DNA of 64,000 bases from Clostridium sp. C105KSO13 (GTDB taxonomy: Bacteria; Bacillota; Clostridia; Lachnospirales; Lachnospiraceae). The position numbers and the translations under genes are program-made. The notes under the pieces were generated by a model, which saw nothing but the letters and a program-made list of their open reading frames with translations, was not told the DNA's origin and searched no databases. Below, piece by piece: positions 42,708 to 51,892 of this stretch. Location: positions 1-64,000 of the forward strand of contig NZ_FBWL01000160.1 of assembly GCF_001517425.1 (NCBI RefSeq), given 5' to 3'. The number at the start of each line of letters is the position of its first letter. Position 1 is the stretch's first letter.

Positions 42708-43964
42708 TTAAGCCAACTCTGCTATTCTGGATACAGCAACATATATCTCGGATATTTTATACCATGTACTGTAGTCTACCGTCCCTGACTGGGGCAATCC
42801 AAAAATAGACTGAAATACTCTTACAGCATCTGCCGTTGCCGGTCCGTATACCCCATCCGCAGTTACTCTGGGGATCGCGGGATACGCCCCAGCTATAGTA
42901 TTAAGCTGCTCCTGTATCTGTCTTACTTTGTCTCCGCTGGCTCCATTTTCCAGCAAATATCCCGGCCAGGAGGACGGAACCCCCGATACTTCCGGCGCTA
43001 AGTTGATATACATATCATCTCCGTAAAAATGACGCAGTATCTCAATCGCTGAATATCCCTCCTCACCGAGAGACATGGAACCCCACTGTGTAAGCCAGCC
43101 GGGGCAGGTTACACGGCGCCCGTCACAGTATTGTGTCAGGATAGGCTGCCTGACATTTGGCCTGGACAAATAGTTTGCGAATACCTCATCCACAATCAGC
43201 GAAATCGTATTGAAATAATTTCTTCCGGACATCCACTTGTGGTCGAATGCCGTGGAGGATGTAATTGTAAAGTTGTATCCTTTGTTGCGATACCACTCAG
43301 TGTAAACACGATTCAATGTAAAGGACATAATCGCCAGGACATTTGCCCGTATACTATTTTCCGGCCAGGTGGCATAGACTTCACTGGAAGCTACATTTTT
43401 AATGTAATCTCTATATCTCACATAGTAGTTCTGTGCGGTAGTATCCGAAGGTACACCGTCATGCACAACGATAAATTCCGGCACCACAACTCTGCTCAAC
43501 ACAATTTCACCAGTTTCATTTACGGGCTTTATCTCGTCCTCCGGGATCTTCGGTGGGTATTCCTCATACAAGGTGTGCCCCGGTATCACAAAAATTTCTG
43601 GGTTTTCATTTTCCGGACGCATACTTATGTTCTGAAGTGCCGTCACATTCGCCAGAATCTGTGCACCTGATATACTTATAGGTTCGAAGCCAGGAGCCGT
43701 GATATTCAATGTATATTCCGAATAAGGCTGCTCCTCCACTGTAGGGTCAAGGCTGTACTCCACAGGAGGTGTGTTAAGCTCCAGTGTTTCCGTCTGTCCG
43801 GAAGAATCTGTTGAAACCTGTTCCAGTGTGCTGTCCGGATCGCCTGTGTAAGATATGGCTACTGTTGCATCTGAAATGGGAAAAGATGTGCTTTCCGATG
43901 TTACATTTACCTGCAGCTTTCCCTTGTCAACAGCATTTTCCTGCATCGCTTTTAAAGCATTCAT
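42708..43964 (-). CDS. SpoIID-like protein with C-terminal peptidoglycan-binding domain
   Basis: 418 residues. Order: a beta-rich carboxypeptidase-regulatory-like domain (about 15-115), a Pro-rich linker (EEYPPKIPEDEIKP), a SpoIID/LytB-like domain (YRDYIKNVASSEVYATWPEN ... ILTQYCDGRRVTCPGWLTQW) and a PG_binding_1 repeat (LLENGASGDKVRQIQEQLNT ... VTADGVYGPATADAVRVFQ). This combination occurs in spore-cortex or cell-wall proteins of Clostridia. No signal peptide or anchor is visible. The ATG at 43964 follows GAGG; the frame opens at 43988. It lies 65 bp after rseP on the same strand. Confidence 0.82.
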   Translation of the reverse strand: MNALKAMQENAVDKGKLQVNVTSESTSFPISDATVAISYTGDPDSTLEQVSTDSSGQTETLELNTPPVEYSLDPTVEEQPYSEYTLNITAPGFEPISISGAQILANVTALQNISMRPENENPEIFVIPGHTLYEEYPPKIPEDEIKPVNETGEIVLSRVVVPEFIVVHDGVPSDTTAQNYYVRYRDYIKNVASSEVYATWPENSIRANVLAIMSFTLNRVYTEWYRNKGYNFTITSSTAFDHKWMSGRNYFNTISLIVDEVFANYLSRPNVRQPILTQYCDGRRVTCPGWLTQWGSMSLGEEGYSAIEILRHFYGDDMYINLAPEVSGVPSSWPGYLLENGASGDKVRQIQEQLNTIAGAYPAIPRVTADGVYGPATADAVRVFQSIFGLPQSGTVDYSTWYKISEIYVAVSRIAELA

Positions 43965-44053
43965 TGCTTTCCTCACAAATAGAATCATCTCTATTATATA
44001 TATGCGGGATTCTAAAAAAAGTGCAGAAAACTTTACTCTGTGTGCCCCAACTT

Positions 44054-45088
44054 TTAGAACAATCGGCGGATGTCATTAAACATAATTACCGCCATCAATA
44101 CCATCAACAGTGCGAAACCTGCAAAATGTACCATACCCTCTTTCTCCGGTGATACTCTTTTTCCGCGTATAGCTTCTATGATTAGAAACACCAGCCTGCC
44201 CCCGTCCAGTGCCGGTATAGGAAGTAGATTCATAACTCCCAGGTTGGCCGAAAGCAAAATGGAAATATTCATTAGATTCAGTATGACAACGGACCAGCCT
44301 GCCGGGGCGGATTCTTTGTACATATCATCCATAACATCCACAATCCCTACGGGTCCAGACATCTGCTTAATTCCCACTTGCCCCGTCACAAGAAGTCTTA
44401 ATGAATCAAATGTATAATCTATCCAGTATTTTACTGTATACCCGCCATATTGGAGGGACTTTATTACGCCTGGCCTGGTATTGACACCACTGCTTCTAAT
44501 TCCAATTCTTTTAAATGAATCGCCTTCCAGCTGCCTTTGTTCCAGAGTTGCCTCATGCTCCTGCCCGTCTCTCTCATAAGTAACTTCCACAGAGTCTGCA
44601 TCTGTATGCATTAGGTTGTACAGGCTTACCTCACGCCAGAGATGAATATTCTTTCCGTTTAGCTCCGTGATCACATCGCCTTTTTGCATTCCCTGCTCTG
44701 CAGCCGAGTAGCCCTTGTCTACCCCGTCAACCACCGGAGCATCATATCCGATCCAGGCAACCATAATTACAGAGAGTACAAATGCCATGATAAAATTAAA
44801 TATCGGGCCTGCTGCAATAACCGATATTCTCGCCCAGACAGACTTGGAGTTAAAGCTCCCCTCGGATTTGTCGTCCTGGTCGTCCTCCCCCATCATACAT
44901 GCTCCGCCAAAAGGCAGAAGCTTCAGGGAAAACATTGTTCCTCCGATTTCTTTTCCTATGAGTGTAGGACCAAGTCCCAATGAAAACTCATCCACACGGA
45001 TGCCATTTAATTTTGCCAGAGTGAAATGTCCCAGCTCATGGAATATAATAATCACACTGAACAAGATAATTGCTAAAAATATGCCCAT
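44054..45088 (-). CDS. rseP: Site-2 protease RseP (RIP metalloprotease)
   Basis: 344 residues. Zinc motif HELGH (His17, Glu18, His21) in the first membrane helix, one PDZ domain (about 110-190, including GYSAAEQGMQKGDVITELNG), and the C-terminal NLLPIPALDGGRL motif. It cleaves membrane-embedded anti-sigma factors or signal-peptide remnants. Last gene of pyrH-frr-uppS-cdsA-dxr-rseP, 3 bp after dxr. Confidence 0.94.
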   Translation of the reverse strand: MGIFLAIILFSVIIIFHELGHFTLAKLNGIRVDEFSLGLGPTLIGKEIGGTMFSLKLLPFGGACMMGEDDQDDKSEGSFNSKSVWARISVIAAGPIFNFIMAFVLSVIMVAWIGYDAPVVDGVDKGYSAAEQGMQKGDVITELNGKNIHLWREVSLYNLMHTDADSVEVTYERDGQEHEATLEQRQLEGDSFKRIGIRSSGVNTRPGVIKSLQYGGYTVKYWIDYTFDSLRLLVTGQVGIKQMSGPVGIVDVMDDMYKESAPAGWSVVILNLMNISILLSANLGVMNLLPIPALDGGRLVFLIIEAIRGKRVSPEKEGMVHFAGFALLMVLMAVIMFNDIRRLF

Positions 45089-45091
45089 ATA

Positions 45092-46234
45092 TTACCACCT
45101 GTTTTTAATAAATTCATATGTTGCCTGTTCTGTTTTTAGTATCTCTTCTACAGAAGGGTTCTCAAGATTCTTATGTTCTTCCATACATGCCTGTATGATT
45201 GCAGGAATCTGCAGGTAAGGGATTTTCCTGTCCAAAAACAGGGCAACCGCCTTTTCATTAGCTGCATTTAAGACTGTTGGAAGAGAGCCTCCCTTTCTTC
45301 CTGCCTCAAAGGCCAGCTTCAGCCCATAAAATGTCTCCATATCCGGTTTTTCAAAAGTAATCTGGGATAATGCTCCAAAGTCCAGCCTTTTTCCAGGCAA
45401 ATACCGTCTTTCAGGGTAATACAGAGCATACTGTATGGGCAGCTTCATGTCCGGCGTTCCCAGTTCTGCGATAATCGCACCGTCCTCATATTCCACCATG
45501 GAGTGAATGATGCTCTGAGGCTGGACAACCACCTCCACCTGATCTGCAGTTACACCAAAGAGCCACTTTGCCTCAATGACTTCCAGCCCCTTGTTGACCA
45601 TTGTGGAAGAATCTATTGTGATCTTGCGGCCCATTTTCCAGTTGGGGTGCTTTAAAGCATCCTCCACCTGAATATTTTCCAATTCAGCCCTTGTCTTTCC
45701 TCTGAAGGGTCCTCCCGATGCAGTTAGCAGAATCTTGTGAAGGGATTTTTGCTGCCCCCCCTGAAGGGATTGGAAAATGGCGCTGTGTTCGCTGTCTACA
45801 GGGAGAATTGAACTCCCATACTCCCTGGCAAGAGGCATAATAATGTGCCCTGCTGTCACCAATGTCTCCTTATTGGCCAGAGCAATATCTTTCTTTGCCC
45901 GAATAGCCTCGATTGTAGGAAGTATTCCAATCATCCCCACAATCGCCGTCACCAGAATCTCTGCCTCCGGTTCAACAGCCACCTCGAGAAGTCCATCCAT
46001 ACCTGATACCACCCTTACGTCTATATCTTTTACTTTTGTTCTCAGCTCACCGGCCTTCTCTTCGGTCCATACTGCGGCCAGTTTCGGATGGAATTCCCGT
46101 ATCTGCTCTTCCAAAAGGGCAATATTGCTTCCTGCTGCCAGTGCACAGACTTTAATATCTTTGTTTTCCCGTACAACTTCCAACGTCTGGGTACCGATAG
46201 AACCAGTGGAACCCAGTACCGCAATCTTCTTCAT
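45092..46234 (-). CDS. dxr: 1-deoxy-D-xylulose-5-phosphate reductoisomerase
   Basis: 380 residues. Converts DXP to MEP with NADPH, the first committed step of the non-mevalonate isoprenoid pathway. N-terminal Rossmann motif KKIAVLGSTGSIGTQTLEVV, the metal/substrate region LPVDSEHSAIFQSLQG, LTASGGPFRG, WKMGRKITIDSSTMVNKGLE and the C-terminal LPTVLNAANEKAV. The frame opens at TTG 46240; the ATG at 46234 follows AAAGG. With uppS it feeds cell-wall lipid carrier synthesis. Confidence 0.97.
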   Translation of the reverse strand: MKKIAVLGSTGSIGTQTLEVVRENKDIKVCALAAGSNIALLEEQIREFHPKLAAVWTEEKAGELRTKVKDIDVRVVSGMDGLLEVAVEPEAEILVTAIVGMIGILPTIEAIRAKKDIALANKETLVTAGHIIMPLAREYGSSILPVDSEHSAIFQSLQGGQQKSLHKILLTASGGPFRGKTRAELENIQVEDALKHPNWKMGRKITIDSSTMVNKGLEVIEAKWLFGVTADQVEVVVQPQSIIHSMVEYEDGAIIAELGTPDMKLPIQYALYYPERRYLPGKRLDFGALSQITFEKPDMETFYGLKLAFEAGRKGGSLPTVLNAANEKAVALFLDRKIPYLQIPAIIQACMEEHKNLENPSVEEILKTEQATYEFIKNRW

Positions 46235-46256
46235 ATGCAAAACCTTTCTCCTGCAT

Positions 46257-47066
46257 TTACAGCAGGATTGTCAAATAGTAAATCATCGGTGCGGTAAATA
46301 TTACACTGTCAAATCTGTCAAGAATCCCGCCGTGACCCGGTATCAGTTTCCCGTAGTCTTTTATATTATGATTTCTCTTAATTGCGGAGGCCGCCAGATC
46401 TCCAATCTGTGAAACAACGCCTCCGATTCCGCAGATAACCGCAAATCTCCACACCTGTGTGCCTGCACCTGCCCATGTATTGATAGCCATTGCATAGAGT
46501 GCACCAAGCAAAGCTGCTCCTGCGATACCTCCAAGGGCCCCTTCAACAGATTTCTTTGGACTTAGTTTAGGTGCCATTTTGTGCTTCCCCATGAGCATCC
46601 CCACGCAGTAGGCACAAGTGTCACATCCCCAGGAGCATATAAATACAAGCCACACTGTAAATATCCCCCGCGGAAGTATGCGGATCTGATAGATGTAGGA
46701 CAGCATGACCGCCACATAGAACATACCGAAAAATGCCGCAAGTATCTGTTCTGTCCTGTATTTTGGAAAGGAGAACACAAACACTCCCATGGTGCAGATT
46801 AAGAATATCATGAACAGGAAAATAAACCAGTCTAGATTTCTTGACAGTACAGGATTTAAATAAAGCAGAATATAGTAAACCATAGCCGCCGCATATCCGC
46901 AGATTCCAGGCGCTTTTGTCTTAATATCAAACACCTTGTAGAATTCCGTCAGGCCTATGAGGCTGATAATAAACATTGTGCCAAATAAAATGTTGCCGCC
47001 GGTAACCACTGTAATCAGTGCAAGGATTATCAATAGTATTCCACTAAAGAGCCGTGTTTTAAACAT
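46257..47066 (-). CDS. cdsA: Phosphatidate cytidylyltransferase
   Basis: 269 residues, about seven membrane helices. Makes CDP-diacylglycerol from phosphatidate and CTP. The family signature SAIKRNHNIKDYGKLIPGHG followed by GILDRFDS is complete near the C-terminus. It overlaps the end of uppS by 8 bp and begins after GGAGG. Confidence 0.95.
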   Translation of the reverse strand: MFKTRLFSGILLIILALITVVTGGNILFGTMFIISLIGLTEFYKVFDIKTKAPGICGYAAAMVYYILLYLNPVLSRNLDWFIFLFMIFLICTMGVFVFSFPKYRTEQILAAFFGMFYVAVMLSYIYQIRILPRGIFTVWLVFICSWGCDTCAYCVGMLMGKHKMAPKLSPKKSVEGALGGIAGAALLGALYAMAINTWAGAGTQVWRFAVICGIGGVVSQIGDLAASAIKRNHNIKDYGKLIPGHGGILDRFDSVIFTAPMIYYLTILL

Positions 47067-47775
47067 GCTGTTCCTCCTTTACTCCTCCAAAGCGTCTGTC
47101 TCTGCTATTATACTGCTCAATAGCTTTTTCCAATTCCTTTTTTGTAAAATCCGGCCACAAAACATCTGTAAAATAAAATTCCGTGTATGCCAGCTGCCAG
47201 AGCAGATAGTTGGAGAGCCGCAGTTCCCCGCTTGTGCGGATTAAAAGATCGGGGTCAGGGATTCCGTGAGTATCCAGATATTCTTCATATAGGGTTTCAT
47301 TGATATCTTCTGGGCAGACCTTACCCTCCGCACAGTCCTGGGCAAGTTTTTTCATCGCCCTTATCATCTCATCACGGCTGCCGTAATTAATCGCAATGGT
47401 AAAGTTCAGTCCGTTGTTATGTTTACTTGCTTCTTCAAGTTCTGCAATTCTGCCCTTAATATCCTCATCCAGAGCAGCAATATCTCCGATCACCCGAACC
47501 TTCATATCATTTTTCTCCGCTGTTTTCAGACTCGTCTTCATATAATTGCGGAGCAGTTTCATCAGTGCGTCCACTTCTTTTTTGGGACGGTTCCAGTTCT
47601 CTGTAGAAAATGCATACACTGTCAGGTACTTTATTCCCATGCGCCAAGCTTCTTCACAGATTTTTTCCACGTTTTTACTTCCCTGTGCGTGACCGTAGTT
47701 TCTCGGCATCCCCCTGGACCCGGCCCAGCGGCCGTTGCCGTCCAATATGATTGCCACATGCTGTGGTACTTTCAT
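47059..47775 (-). CDS. uppS: Isoprenyl transferase (undecaprenyl diphosphate synthase)
   Basis: 238 residues. Condenses isopentenyl diphosphate units onto farnesyl diphosphate to make the lipid carrier for wall synthesis. Motifs: HVAIILDGNGRWAGSRG (catalytic Asp), GHAQGSKNVEKI, YAFSTENWNRP and the C-terminal DLLIRTSGELRLSNYLLWQ with YTEFYFTDVLWPDF. The start at 47775 has GGGGAGG upstream; the open frame extends 14 codons further without support. Confidence 0.96.
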   Translation of the reverse strand: MKVPQHVAIILDGNGRWAGSRGMPRNYGHAQGSKNVEKICEEAWRMGIKYLTVYAFSTENWNRPKKEVDALMKLLRNYMKTSLKTAEKNDMKVRVIGDIAALDEDIKGRIAELEEASKHNNGLNFTIAINYGSRDEMIRAMKKLAQDCAEGKVCPEDINETLYEEYLDTHGIPDPDLLIRTSGELRLSNYLLWQLAYTEFYFTDVLWPDFTKKELEKAIEQYNSRDRRFGGVKEEQHV

Positions 47776-47845
47776 CTGTATTTCCTCCCCATCAACAAAA
47801 GAGAGGCTGTGTATCACGAGCCCCTCTTATCTTATAACCTGCCCG

Positions 47846-47919
47846 CTAGTGTATTGTCTCATTGACTTTTGGTAAGCAAGCTATTTTGCGAAATATCAAT
47901 GAGACAGTGCACTAGACAG
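47846..47919. repeat. Repeat family C, copy 2 (full palindrome), covering the frr stop codon
   Basis: Left arm CTAGTGTATTGTCTCATTGA (47846-47865) and right arm TCAATGAGACAGTGCACTAG (47896-47915), 18 of 20 complementary, with a 30-nt centre. The TAG of frr (47912-47914) is part of the right arm. It lies between frr and uppS inside the operon. Confidence 0.75.
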
Positions 47920-48463
47920 TCAGTACTTCTTTGGATTTCACTTCCACAGCTTTATCCACTTCAGCAATGTATTTATCAGTAATCCTCTGGAGTTCCTCTT
48001 CCAAATCTTTGATACCGTCCTCAGATATCTCACTGCCTTTTAATTTTTTCAATGTTTCATTACCGTCCCGGCGGATATTGCGTATTGCAATCTTCGCAGC
48101 CTCGCCTTTTTTCTTCACATCTTTTACAAGTTCTTTCCGCCGCTCCTCTGTCAATTCCGGGAATATAAGTCTGATCGTACTGCCGTCATTGGTCGGGTTA
48201 ATTCCAATATCGGACATTAAGATTTCCTTTTCAATTGCCTTGAGAAGGCTCTTCTCCCAGGGCTGTATCTGAATCATGCGGGCTTCCGGCACGGAAACAT
48301 TGGCAACCTGCTGCAGCGGGGTAGGTGTTCCGTAATACTCCACAGTCAGCTTATCCAACACATGAGGATTGGCGCGGCCGGCTCTGATTGAAGCCAGTTC
48401 ACTGTTCAGATTGCTGATTGTCTTTGTCATCTTCTCATCATACACTTTTAATTTTTCATCCAT
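47912..48463 (-). CDS. frr: Ribosome recycling factor
   Basis: 183 residues. Splits post-termination ribosomes together with EF-G. Classic motifs: LASIRAGRANPHVLDKLTVE, YYGTPTPLQQVANVSVPEAR, and LTEERRKELVKDVKKKGEAA. GGGAGG eight bases before the second ATG (MDEKLKVYD, 48463) makes it the better start than 48469. The stop codon is contributed by repeat copy C2, though the C-terminus VDKAVEVKSKEVLTV looks normal. Confidence 0.97.
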   Translation of the reverse strand: MDEKLKVYDEKMTKTISNLNSELASIRAGRANPHVLDKLTVEYYGTPTPLQQVANVSVPEARMIQIQPWEKSLLKAIEKEILMSDIGINPTNDGSTIRLIFPELTEERRKELVKDVKKKGEAAKIAIRNIRRDGNETLKKLKGSEISEDGIKDLEEELQRITDKYIAEVDKAVEVKSKEVLTV

Positions 48464-48476
48464 GTCCATGTCCTCC

Positions 48477-49172
48477 CTATACAGTTACTTTCGTTCCGGT
48501 AAATGTCCCGCTCATAGTCTCAACAATACTGTTCTCTTCATTCAAGCCAAACACAAGCATTGGCAGCTTATTCTCGAGACAGAGAATCGAAGCTGTCAGA
48601 TCCACTGCCGCCAGTTTCTGGTCAATGACCTTCTGAATGGAAATCACGTCATACTTCTTTGCCTCCGGATTCACCTTTGGATCACTGTCGTAAATCCCAT
48701 CGATGGCTTTTGCAAGCAGCATGGCGTCTGCCTCTATCTCAATTGCGCGCAGCACGGCTCCGGTATCGGTTGAAAAGTACGGATGTCCCGTTCCCCCCGC
48801 AAAAAAGACCACTTTCCCTTCCTCCAGTGCAGCATTTGCCGCATCTTTGGAAAATAATGTGGTAAACGCACCACATACAAAGGGTGTAAATATCTCTGTC
48901 TTCATGCCGACATGGCGGAAAATATCAGATACATAAATGCAGTTCATAACCGTAGCAAGCATTCCGATCTGATCTGCCTTTACCCGGTCTATTGTCTCGC
49001 TGGTGCGGCCTCTCCAGAAATTGCCTCCTCCGGTCACTACAGAAACCTGGATTCCCTCATCCACAAGCTGTCTGACCTGCCTGGCCACACCGATGCAGGT
49101 GGCTTCATCAAAGCCTGTCTTCTTATCCCCTGCAAGTGCCTCTCCACTCAGCTTTAACAATATTCTTTTCAT
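48477..49172 (-). CDS. pyrH: UMP kinase
   Basis: 231 residues of the amino-acid-kinase fold. Phosphorylates UMP to UDP. Motifs: MKRILLKLSGEALAGDKKTG, VVTGGGNFWRGR, GTGHPYFSTDTGAVLRAIE and ILCLENKLPMLVFGLN. The open frame starts at TTG 49190; AAGGAG nine bases before the ATG at 49172 is the ribosome site. tsf and rpsB, usual upstream neighbours, are absent; a ClC gene lies 33 bp upstream instead. Confidence 0.97.
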   Translation of the reverse strand: MKRILLKLSGEALAGDKKTGFDEATCIGVARQVRQLVDEGIQVSVVTGGGNFWRGRTSETIDRVKADQIGMLATVMNCIYVSDIFRHVGMKTEIFTPFVCGAFTTLFSKDAANAALEEGKVVFFAGGTGHPYFSTDTGAVLRAIEIEADAMLLAKAIDGIYDSDPKVNPEAKKYDVISIQKVIDQKLAAVDLTASILCLENKLPMLVFGLNEENSIVETMSGTFTGTKVTV

Positions 49173-49205
49173 AGATTCTAACTCCTTCAAATTCTGTTGT
49201 ATAAC

Positions 49206-50777
49206 CTAATAGGAAGTATAACATAACTTTTCCATTTTGTCATGCATATATCCGGCATCTGTTTCATCTGTCATCACCGTCAGTACATCCCCGATCATCA
49301 GCTTTGTCTTTCCCTTTGGAATCTGCTCTTTTCCATCTCTTTTAAGTGCAATCAGAAGGCAGTTGTCCGGCCAGTTAATATCCTGCACCCTCTTCTCCGC
49401 CAGTACGGAACCGTTCATAATTTTAAATGCATCCAGTACCTTCTGCCCGGAACCTTTCACATTGGATACCGGCTGTTTTCCCTGATTCTGCAAAATACGA
49501 TCCAGAAGGCTTTCGTATATGGGTTCAGATTTCAGCAAAGTTGCCACGATATAGGCTGTGACGGACACCACAGCCAGGGACAAAAGCTGACTCACCGAGC
49601 CGGACATTTCAAAGAGGAGTATAATGCCCGTAATAGGTGCTCTTACAATGGCTGTAAAGTATCCCGCCATGGCAAGCAGAATAAAGTTATTTATATAGAC
49701 CGGATCTAGTCCGAAAAGTTCCACTCCTGTCATAGCAAAAGCACCGCCTATCATGGCTCCCATTATCAGCAGCGGAAAGAAAATGCCCCCCGGTGCACCG
49801 GAGCCGAAGCTGACTGTCGAAAACAGGAATTTTATGACAAAGGTCAGTACAATCAGACTCAGGATCATTTTCCCGTCTGTAAGTGTGACAATCAATTCAT
49901 GCCCGCTGCCCAGAACAGATGGCATAACAAGACCTAAAATTCCCGCAGCCATAAAAGCAATGATGATCCTGCCTGTCTCATTTAGAAATTTAGGCTTCTT
50001 ATATAAATCCTGTACTTTGAGCATGGCCCAGTTGTAAAAGACACCCATGACGCCGCAGATAATACCAAGCAGAAGAAGCATCCAGTAATAGTTCTGCGGC
50101 AGTGCTTCCTTTAGCTTGAATCTGAAGACCGGATCCAGACCGATTATGTGAGAGCATATATAATCAGATGTAACGGATGCCGTCATAACGGATATCATAA
50201 TGGATACAGAAAAGCCTTTGTGGATTTCCTCCAGAGCAAACATCATGCCGGCCAGAGGTGCGTGAAACGCAGCCGCAAGTCCGGCACTGGCTCCGCAGGT
50301 CATTAGAAACCGCTCTTCTGTCTTATCCCTGCCGAGGAGCCGGGATAATCCTTTTCCCGTCATTGCTCCCAGCTGGATGGAGGGACCTTCCCGGCCCAGA
50401 GACAGACCGGCAAACATGCAGAGAAAACCGCCGATAAATTTTGCCGGAAGTACCTTTTCCCACTTTTGAATAAATTTTCCCGTCACTTCTCCCTCCACCT
50501 GAGGGATGCCGCTTCCAGAAATCATGGGCTCCCATGTCACAAGTCTGCCGACAATACATGCCATGATAAGTAATGCCAGAAACCATACAAAAACTCGTGC
50601 AGGATGCCCGCTGATATATTCCAATATAGCGCTCAGCCATCTGCCTCCGTAGGTGAGGGCAACGCGGTATAAAAGCACAAGCAGGCCGCCTACAGCTCCT
50701 GTCAGAAGTCCTTCGCCGATTAGAATGATCGGAAAGCGCTGCGCCCTTTTTATTGTATATGAGGTATTGTTTTTCAA
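49206..50777 (-). CDS. ClC-family chloride/proton antiporter with TrkA-C domain
   Basis: 523 residues. Selectivity motifs GSGIP (88-92), GREGP (128-132, gating Glu130) and GAPGGIFFP, plus the internal pair in FALEEIHKGF, which in exchangers supplies the proton Glu; antiport is therefore more likely than a passive channel. A cytoplasmic RCK_C/TrkA-C domain occupies about 445-523. It lies between lrgB (35 bp) and pyrH (33 bp) on the same strand, so it may be co-transcribed with either. Confidence 0.92.
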   Translation of the reverse strand: MKNNTSYTIKRAQRFPIILIGEGLLTGAVGGLLVLLYRVALTYGGRWLSAILEYISGHPARVFVWFLALLIMACIVGRLVTWEPMISGSGIPQVEGEVTGKFIQKWEKVLPAKFIGGFLCMFAGLSLGREGPSIQLGAMTGKGLSRLLGRDKTEERFLMTCGASAGLAAAFHAPLAGMMFALEEIHKGFSVSIMISVMTASVTSDYICSHIIGLDPVFRFKLKEALPQNYYWMLLLLGIICGVMGVFYNWAMLKVQDLYKKPKFLNETGRIIIAFMAAGILGLVMPSVLGSGHELIVTLTDGKMILSLIVLTFVIKFLFSTVSFGSGAPGGIFFPLLIMGAMIGGAFAMTGVELFGLDPVYINNFILLAMAGYFTAIVRAPITGIILLFEMSGSVSQLLSLAVVSVTAYIVATLLKSEPIYESLLDRILQNQGKQPVSNVKGSGQKVLDAFKIMNGSVLAEKRVQDINWPDNCLLIALKRDGKEQIPKGKTKLMIGDVLTVMTDETDAGYMHDKMEKLCYTSY

Positions 50778-50812
50778 AATATTCTCCTCCTCTCAAATCA
50801 TATCCTGGTTTG

Positions 50813-51490
50813 TCAGATGAACATGGTAAATATTACCGTTGTCACTCCGCAGATTCCGATGGCGAGTCCACTCATGGCTCCTTCCACCTCACCGATTTCA
50901 ACGGCTTTGGAGGTTCCGATTGCATGGCTGCATGCACCGATTGCCAGTCCGGCCGCCACAGGGTCAACCACTCTGAAAATCCGGATCAGCAGGGGGGCCA
51001 TAATACTTCCCAAAATTCCCGTGATAATTACCGCAACCACAGTTACAGGCACAACTCCCCCATGTGCCTGAGCCACACTTACCGCTATGGGGGTAGTAAC
51101 CGATTTGGGCAGCATAGACATCGTTAGTTTTTGATCCAGTCCAAACAGCCTGCACATACCATAGACACTTGCCATAGATGCAAGTGAACCTGCGATACAC
51201 CCCATTATAATAGGAAACCAATATTTCTTCAGGATAGTAAGTCTTGTATAAACAGCAACCGCCAGGCATGCTGTTGCAGGTGCCAGAAACATGTTGATAA
51301 CCTGACCTCCCTCGTTGTAGGATTCATAAGGAATTTTAAAAATAAGAAGCACAGCGGTGACAAGTACAATGGCAATAATCAAGGGATTACAGAGTGCAGA
51401 CTTTGTTTTCTGCTGAAGTTTTACCCCGATTCCAAAGGCGATTACACTCAGAGCCACACCGAAATAAGGGGATGTACATAAAGCCAGCAT
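50813..51490 (-). CDS. LrgB/CidB-family membrane protein
   Basis: 225 residues, several membrane helices, with the LrgB stretches FGVALSVIAFGIGVKLQQKT, MLPKSVTTPIAVSVAQAHGG and GACSHAIGTSKAVEIGEVEG. LrgAB-type pairs have been linked to murein hydrolase control and to pyruvate transport. ATG at 51490 overlaps the lrgA stop (TAATG); the frame opens 12 codons earlier. Confidence 0.9.
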   Translation of the reverse strand: MLALCTSPYFGVALSVIAFGIGVKLQQKTKSALCNPLIIAIVLVTAVLLIFKIPYESYNEGGQVINMFLAPATACLAVAVYTRLTILKKYWFPIIMGCIAGSLASMASVYGMCRLFGLDQKLTMSMLPKSVTTPIAVSVAQAHGGVVPVTVVAVIITGILGSIMAPLLIRIFRVVDPVAAGLAIGACSHAIGTSKAVEIGEVEGAMSGLAIGICGVTTVIFTMFI

Positions 51491-51849
51491 TATTTTCCCC
51501 CCCGATCTACCAGTTTCATGGTCCACTTTACCGTATATGCAGTTACGGCAAAAGTGATCACGGTAGATACAATACAGATGAAAATGAGCTGCACCACACT
51601 GCCTTTTAGTACGTTAAAGTAGTTTATTATACTTACTCCCGCCGGTATAAAGAAAAAAGCCATATTTTCCAGCAGGAAATCTGCTTTTTCCTGGATATGC
51701 TCGATTTTGAGATTCCCTGTCAGCAGGCAGATGAACAAAAAAAACATCCCCACGACACTTGGCGGAAAGTCAATCGGAAGCCTGTCCGCAATAACCTCAC
51801 TGAGCCAGCAAATCGTAAAGATGATGCCGATTTGTTTAATAATTTTCAT
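51490..51849 (-). CDS. LrgA/CidA-family holin-like protein
   Basis: 119 residues, four membrane helices, with the family motif ADRLPIDFPPSVVGMFFLFI near residue 20. Partner of LrgB; the pair forms a membrane transporter or holin-like unit. Start MKIIKQIGI at 51849 after GAGG; an ATG two codons earlier is too close to that site. It has its own promoter (51920-51948) and a palindrome just after it. Confidence 0.9.
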   Translation of the reverse strand: MKIIKQIGIIFTICWLSEVIADRLPIDFPPSVVGMFFLFICLLTGNLKIEHIQEKADFLLENMAFFFIPAGVSIINYFNVLKGSVVQLIFICIVSTVITFAVTAYTVKWTMKLVDRGGK

Positions 51850-51892
51850 TTCCATTCCTCAATTCTCTTGTTTTTCATGCGTAATTTTATGC

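Noticed and set aside
45777-46412. 211-codon plus-strand frame antisense to dxr and the end of cdsA
   Set aside because: It overlaps two well-supported genes; its composition is Ser/Ala/Ile-rich as expected from antisense of coding DNA, and it has no ribosome site.
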